The position numbers were made by a program, and so were the translations under genes. From positions 21,526-32,169 of the forward strand of contig DDYL01000199.1 of the NCBI GenBank assembly GCA_002347925.1: 10,644 nt of DNA, given 5' to 3'. The DNA is from Chloroflexi bacterium UBA2235. Lineage in GTDB: Bacteria > Chloroflexota > UBA11872 > UBA12225. The notes under the pieces are model-generated. The model saw only the letters and a program-made list of their open reading frames with translations. It did not search any database and was not told the DNA's origin. This document shows, piece by piece, positions 6,708 to 10,644 of the stretch; within the stretch, counting starts at the first letter, position 1; each line of letters starts with the position of its first letter.

Positions 6708-8003
6708 ATGAACGGCCCGGGTGATAACGTGAATCCGGTGCCGTTGGCGGCACAGGTGACCACTGGCGAAGCCGAGCGCTTCGCCATTCGGTCCGCGGTG
6801 CCCCGGCGCGTCGCTCACCCCAAGACACCAGGCGAAGTAGCCGAGTTGCTCGCCGATGCTACGGCAAAAGGTGACTCGGTAGTTCCCTGGGGGGGAGGCA
6901 CTCACCAAGGCATCGGCGCAAGCCCCGAACGCTACGACATCGCTTGCAGCCTATCGCACCTGAATGAGGTTGTTGCATATGAGCCTGCCGACCTCGTCGT
7001 GACCGTCCAGGCCGGGATGACCCTTGGACAAGCGCAAGATCACCTGCGAGAAAAGGGCCAGTTCCTTGCGCTCGATGGCGGTCGGCCGGAAATGTCAACC
7101 ATAGGTGGAATGCTTGCGACAAATTCGAGCGGCCCGAGTCGGCTCCTGTACGGATCAGCTCGAGACCTTGTCCTGGGCATGCAAGTGGCGCTCCCAAACG
7201 GCCACCTCGTACGCAGCGGGGGCAAGGTCGTAAAAAATGTTGTGGGGTACGACCTCAACAAGCTCCACATCGGGGCGCTTGGGACAGTGGGCACGATCTG
7301 CGAAATCACGTTCAAGGTGCATCCCCTTCCCAGGTCTGAAGGAACAATTCTTGCCCACTTCACCGATTTCGACGCTGCGAATGAAGTCGCTGAAAACCTC
7401 GCTCGGTCAAACCTCTCGCTAAGGTCGGTAATTGCGTTTTCTGGTTCGCTGCGTTCGGCGCCTGCAGACATCCGGCAACCGGCAGGCACAACGGTTGCGG
7501 TTTGGTGCGCCGGCTGGCCGGCCGCGGTTGAGCGGCAAAAGCGAGATGTCATCGCCGCCCTTAGCGGTGCCGGGGCCTCGGCGGTTTTCGGACCAAATCC
7601 ACAAGCTCACGAGACATTCTGGGCCGGAATCTCTCGTCCGACAGCCCTTGGCGTCCAAGTCAAACTCGCATCGCTCCCCTCACGGATTGGCGAACTTGTC
7701 GCGGTCTCGTCCGACCTTGCCTCACAAGCAAGCGATGCGGAAGCAGATTGGATTGTCTACGCCGGGGTTGGCATTGCGCGTCTGGCATTCACTGGCGGGT
7801 CCGTTGACCTGATTCGACGAATTCGTGATGCCACCGCATTGAGAGGCGGAACCTGCGTCGTTGAATCGGCTGATGGAGTTCCAATTGACCCCGTTCTTGC
7901 CTGGGGGCCCGTCCGGGACGACTTCGCGCTGATGAAGCGGGTCAAGGCCCAATTCGACCCGAAACGGACGCTCAATCCGGGACGATTTGTCGGGGGAATC
8001 TAG
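6708..8003 (+). CDS. glcE: Glycolate oxidase FAD-binding subunit GlcE
   Basis: This is a second PCMH-type FAD-binding subunit of the glycolate oxidase complex. The FAD domain shows VPWGGGTHQGIG (59-70), DGGRPEMSTIGGMLATN (123-139) and VVGYDLNKL (178-186), followed by GTVGTICEITFKVHPLP. It ends with FDPKRTLNPGRFVGG, the shared FAD-oxidase tail. The protein has 431 residues, longer than the roughly 350 of E. coli GlcE but like many GlcE proteins of other phyla. GlcE lacks the GlcD catalytic motifs (no GEHGIG) and is needed for complex activity rather than being the main catalytic chain. ATG 6708 has GGAG nine bases upstream; an in-frame GTG eight codons in is a weaker option. The gap from glcD is 57 bases with no terminator visible, so co-transcription is likely. 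Confidence 0.9.
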   Translation: MNGPGDNVNPVPLAAQVTTGEAERFAIRSAVPRRVAHPKTPGEVAELLADATAKGDSVVPWGGGTHQGIGASPERYDIACSLSHLNEVVAYEPADLVVTVQAGMTLGQAQDHLREKGQFLALDGGRPEMSTIGGMLATNSSGPSRLLYGSARDLVLGMQVALPNGHLVRSGGKVVKNVVGYDLNKLHIGALGTVGTICEITFKVHPLPRSEGTILAHFTDFDAANEVAENLARSNLSLRSVIAFSGSLRSAPADIRQPAGTTVAVWCAGWPAAVERQKRDVIAALSGAGASAVFGPNPQAHETFWAGISRPTALGVQVKLASLPSRIGELVAVSSDLASQASDAEADWIVYAGVGIARLAFTGGSVDLIRRIRDATALRGGTCVVESADGVPIDPVLAWGPVRDDFALMKRVKAQFDPKRTLNPGRFVGGI

Positions 8004-8039
8004 TCCCCGCCGACACACCCGCTCACGAAGGAAAGTCAC

Positions 8040-9425
8040 ATGGTCATTCTCGACATGCCAACAGGCATCGATCCGAACAACCCCATGACCCACGTGCCAC
8101 CAAGCCCGGGTCTTCAAGGGTTTCTCGGTGAAGAGGACTATGAAGCTCTCGTCAAGTGTGTCCATTGCGGACTGTGCCTAAACCAGTGTCCGACCTACCG
8201 GGCAAACGGGCTTGAGCCAGACTCGCCTCGTGGGCGTCTTTACCTCATCCGCGCGGTCGCGGAGGGAACTCTTCCTCTTTCCGACGAGGTGGAGGATCAC
8301 CTGAACCAGTGCCTTGTCTGTCGGGCATGCGAGACAGCGTGCCCTTCTAATGTGCAGTTCGGCCAAGTCATGGAGGCCGCCCGTCATTCAATCCTCAAGG
8401 AGCGTGCAACACCGCTCCGGCGGGCGCTGACCTGGCTAGCGTTCAGGCAGTTGTTCCCGCACCCCGAACGTCTCGCGTTCGTTGGCTCTCTCCTGCGGTG
8501 GTACCAGCAGAGCCCGTTGCCTGCCATCGTCCAGCTTGCTACGCGGATTGGTCTTGTCCCGCCCAGGTTGGCGCTCATGGAAAAGATGGCCCCACCACTG
8601 AGTGACCGCTTTTTCGAGACCCCCTCAACCGAGCTCTTCGCATCGCATGGACCGGCACGCATGACTGTCGGGATGGTTTCCGGTTGCATCATGCCCCTAG
8701 CGTTTGCACCAACCAACGAGGCGACCGTACGGGTCCTTACTGCAAACGGATGTGATGTGATCGTTCCGCGAGCCCAGAGATGTTGCGGAGCATTAGCCTC
8801 GCACGCCGGCGACGAGCCGAGCGCGGTATCAATGGCCCGTGCGAACATAGACGCATTCGAGACGGCAGGGATGGACCGTCTGGATGCAATCATCATCAAT
8901 TCCGCGGGTTGTGGCGCCCAACTCAAGAACTACGCGCACATGCTCAGGGATGACCCAGCATATGCGGCGCGAGCCCGTCGGTTTCAGGCAAAAGTTGAAG
9001 ACGTTGCCGAGTTCCTCGTTCGCGTCGGACTGACCGCACCCTTGGGGACGGTCAACCGAGTTGTGACCTACCAGGACGCGTGTCACCTCGTCCACGGTCA
9101 AAAGATCAAGGCCCAGCCCAGGGAGCTTCTTCACATGATCCCTGGTGTCGACCTCATAGAAATGAAAGACCCCGACCGCTGCTGCGGGAGTGCCGGGATT
9201 TACAACATCCTCCAACCGGACATGAGTAGCCAGGTCTTGGAAGCCAAACTTGAGAATGTTGTTGCGACCAAAGCTTCCTGCATCGTTGCCTCAAATCCTG
9301 GATGCTTGCTGCAAATCAACATGGGGCTAAGGGACCGGGGCATGGATATGACCGGAATGCACATCATCGACATACTGGACGAATCGATAACCGCCGCTCG
9401 AATCGCCGACCCCGTGCATGCTTGA
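8040..9425 (+). CDS. glcF: Glycolate oxidase iron-sulfur subunit GlcF
   Basis: The 461-residue protein carries two [4Fe-4S] ferredoxin motifs, CVHCGLCLNQCP (C40, C43, C46, C50) and CLVCRACETACP (C91, C94, C97, C101). Two cysteine-rich CCG domains follow. The first has C216, RCCG at 247-250 and AGCG with C291. The second has ACH with C348, RCCG at 380-383 and NPGC with C422. This is the full GlcF layout, which accepts electrons from the GlcD/GlcE flavins and passes them to the quinone pool at the inner face of the membrane. CCG domains are shared with heterodisulfide reductase and LutA-type proteins. ATG 8040 is preceded by AAGGAAAG with four to five bases of spacing, a good ribosome site. The gap from glcE is 36 bases. 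No clear intrinsic terminator follows the stop. Confidence 0.93.
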   Translation: MVILDMPTGIDPNNPMTHVPPSPGLQGFLGEEDYEALVKCVHCGLCLNQCPTYRANGLEPDSPRGRLYLIRAVAEGTLPLSDEVEDHLNQCLVCRACETACPSNVQFGQVMEAARHSILKERATPLRRALTWLAFRQLFPHPERLAFVGSLLRWYQQSPLPAIVQLATRIGLVPPRLALMEKMAPPLSDRFFETPSTELFASHGPARMTVGMVSGCIMPLAFAPTNEATVRVLTANGCDVIVPRAQRCCGALASHAGDEPSAVSMARANIDAFETAGMDRLDAIIINSAGCGAQLKNYAHMLRDDPAYAARARRFQAKVEDVAEFLVRVGLTAPLGTVNRVVTYQDACHLVHGQKIKAQPRELLHMIPGVDLIEMKDPDRCCGSAGIYNILQPDMSSQVLEAKLENVVATKASCIVASNPGCLLQINMGLRDRGMDMTGMHIIDILDESITAARIADPVHA

Positions 9426-9730
9426 AGCTCATCCATTTCCTTCGACACTCGCGGACGTGGATAAATGCCACCCCAACCGGCGGCCTCGAGTTTTGCCCCG
9501 AGATTTAGCAGAACTGTTACCTGTTGCCATTGCAGAAATTACTTGCCAATCGTCAGAATTGGGTAAAGCCAATAAATCTGGCTATGTATCGAAACGGGGC
9601 GGCGGTGCCTAATTCCGACCGCGCACTGTTTCCGTGCCATGCCAACCGACAGACCCCGCGAGACAAGACATCGATCAGCACGGATGCCTCCCATGATCAT
9701 TACTGACATACACCGAGGAGCTTCACACCA
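9426..9730. other. Intergenic region of about 305 bases with small competing hairpins
   Basis: No credible gene lies here. GCCAAT occurs at 9545-9550 and again at 9568-9573. Between them, ATTGG at 9558-9562 can pair with either copy, so the two pairings exclude each other. If it pairs with the first copy, AGCCA (9567-9571) is free to pair with TGGCT (9579-9583). GCGGT (9602-9606) and ACCGC (9618-9622) form a further weak stem. The region is more AT-rich than its surroundings around 9525-9595, where a promoter for the next gene is likely, but I cannot fix -35 and -10 boxes with confidence. No known riboswitch class is matched convincingly. Confidence 0.4.
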
Positions 9731-10644
9731 ATGAACCGCGCGATATGGCCGAACCGCTTTTGGCGCCGGTCGGGACTTGTGGCACTCACAATTTCGAGCA
9801 TCTTTTCCGGTGGCTCTCTCGCGAGTGCCGATTCAGGGGTCTCCCCACTGGTCTCAACAGCCGTCCTGGGATACCGAGGATCGTCGCAACATTCAGGCCA
9901 ATATGCCGTCGCCGGTCCCCAATCACTGAGGGTTGATTGGTATGTCGCCGGGGTTGATGACGTAAACGCTCCCGTGGCTATCCGGGCGGACGGGACGATT
10001 TACACCCTCTCAACGGATGGCGTCCTCCGCGCGCTTTCATCAAGCGGAACTGAACTCTGGACATCGCAACTCGGCACGCGTAGCTACGGCTCGCCAGTGT
10101 TGACCCGGGAAGGAGACCTTGTCTTAGTCGGAGACCAAAAGGGTCGCGTTCGAGCATGGAACGCAACCGACGGAACCGGGGTGTGGGTCTCCGCGAACTA
10201 CGGTCAGGTACTTGGGGCGGTCACAATCGGAAAGTACGATTTCATTTGGTTTCTTGCCAACAACAACCGGCTAGTGGCACTCAAGCCTGATGGGACGGAA
10301 GAGACCGTTGTCACGCTCCCTGCCGACGGGATCGGAACGCCTACGGTGACCGCGGACGGGACCGTAGTGATCGCAACTATCGACGGGCGAGTTCGAAGGT
10401 TCTCTCCGAATGGAGACCCAATGACGTGGGAGACCGCATTGCCTGCTGCTCCAACTACCTCCGTCGTCATCGGCTCAAACGGGAACCTTTACGTGGGTGC
10501 GAACACCGAGATGGTGGCAATCGCACCAAATTCTCCCGCAATCCTTTGGAGAAAGTCGATTGGCACTCCAATCCATTCTGAACCTGCTGTCGGCTTGGAT
10601 GGAGCGGTCTACTTCGGCGCAAATGATGGCAAGGTCTATGCGAT
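9731..10644 (+). CDS. Secreted PQQ-type beta-propeller repeat protein (3' end beyond window)
   Basis: The frame opens at ATG 9731, with GAGGAG at 9715-9720 ten bases upstream, and stays open for 304 codons to the window edge. A signal peptide is visible: basic start with WRR, core SGLVALTISSIFSGG, likely cut after ASA (A33). From about residue 70 come roughly six repeats of 36-38 residues of the form PxxxxDGTIYxxxxDGxLxAxxxxGxxxW, for example DGTIYTLSTDGVLRALSSSG, GNLYVGANTEMVAIAP and GAVYFGANDGKVYA. These are blades of a PQQ/quinoprotein-like or YncE-like beta-propeller outside the membrane. Such domains serve as enzymes with a bound quinone, as BamB-like scaffolds, or as binding modules fused to other domains. 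No quinone-binding or catalytic residue can be named from the visible part, and the C-terminal domain is not in the window. It is transcribed in the same direction as glcDEF but separated from it by about 305 bases. Confidence 0.8.
   Translation, partial: MNRAIWPNRFWRRSGLVALTISSIFSGGSLASADSGVSPLVSTAVLGYRGSSQHSGQYAVAGPQSLRVDWYVAGVDDVNAPVAIRADGTIYTLSTDGVLRALSSSGTELWTSQLGTRSYGSPVLTREGDLVLVGDQKGRVRAWNATDGTGVWVSANYGQVLGAVTIGKYDFIWFLANNNRLVALKPDGTEETVVTLPADGIGTPTVTADGTVVIATIDGRVRRFSPNGDPMTWETALPAAPTTSVVIGSNGNLYVGANTEMVAIAPNSPAILWRKSIGTPIHSEPAVGLDGAVYFGANDGKVYA

Noticed and set aside
9541..9620. Cyclic di-GMP-I (GEMM) type riboswitch, suggested by AAAGCC followed by GGCTA
   Set aside because: The GGCAAACC and GACGCAAAGCC core elements and the GAAA tetraloop stem are not present in the needed arrangement, so the resemblance is superficial.
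9418..9706. Two short plus-strand frames after glcF (64 and 60 residues)
   Set aside because: They have no ribosome site, membrane segment or recognisable motif, and they overlap each other and glcF's end. They look like chance frames in an intergenic region.
9745..9936. 63-residue plus-strand frame at the start of the beta-propeller gene
   Set aside because: It is a shadow in another frame of the signal peptide region; the frame from ATG 9731 has a signal peptide, a ribosome site and propeller repeats.

Overview
The window appears to come from a GC-rich free-living bacterium. Several genes start with GTG, at least two starts lack a Shine-Dalgarno sequence and sit just after a -10-like hexamer, and a secreted enzyme carries a long Thr/Pro linker of the TPTPTETATPT type. 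That combination is common in Chloroflexota and also occurs in some Actinomycetota. Chloroflexota is my best guess, but nothing here fixes the phylum. No tRNA, rRNA, insertion sequence, CRISPR array or phage gene is visible.

Left part (1-3166): two divergent envelope genes. On the minus strand is the 5' end of a GT39-type (protein O-mannosyltransferase-like) membrane glycosyltransferase, cut by the window edge. On the plus strand is a secreted protein of about 904 residues with a signal peptide, a Ser/Thr/Pro-rich linker and a six-hairpin glycosidase-like catalytic region. The pairing suggests, without proving it, that the Thr/Pro linker could be an O-glycosylation substrate.

Middle (3167-5087): a good sigma70-type promoter, overlapped by a short palindrome, precedes a 415-residue exported or anchored protein. 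This protein looks like two gamma-class carbonic anhydrase-type left-handed beta-helix domains in tandem. By eye the key catalytic residues are divided between the two halves, and a His/Cys-rich loop is inserted in the first. Overlapping its stop codon is a small membrane-anchored protein with a fibronectin-III-like domain. The beginning of that small ORF contains a perfect GC-rich hairpin followed by a T-rich tract, which looks like an intrinsic terminator.

Right part (5166-9425): a clear glcD-glcE-glcF operon encoding the three-subunit FAD/Fe-S glycolate oxidase (glycolate dehydrogenase), which oxidises glycolate to glyoxylate and passes electrons to the respiratory chain. Gaps between the genes are 57 and 36 bases. 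The first gene probably has a leaderless or nearly leaderless mRNA.

End (9426-10644): about 305 bases without a gene, containing small competing hairpins, lead to a secreted PQQ-type beta-propeller protein that runs off the window end. The best biological leads are the tandem carbonic anhydrase-like protein with complementary loss of catalytic residues, and the terminator-like hairpin inside the following gene.
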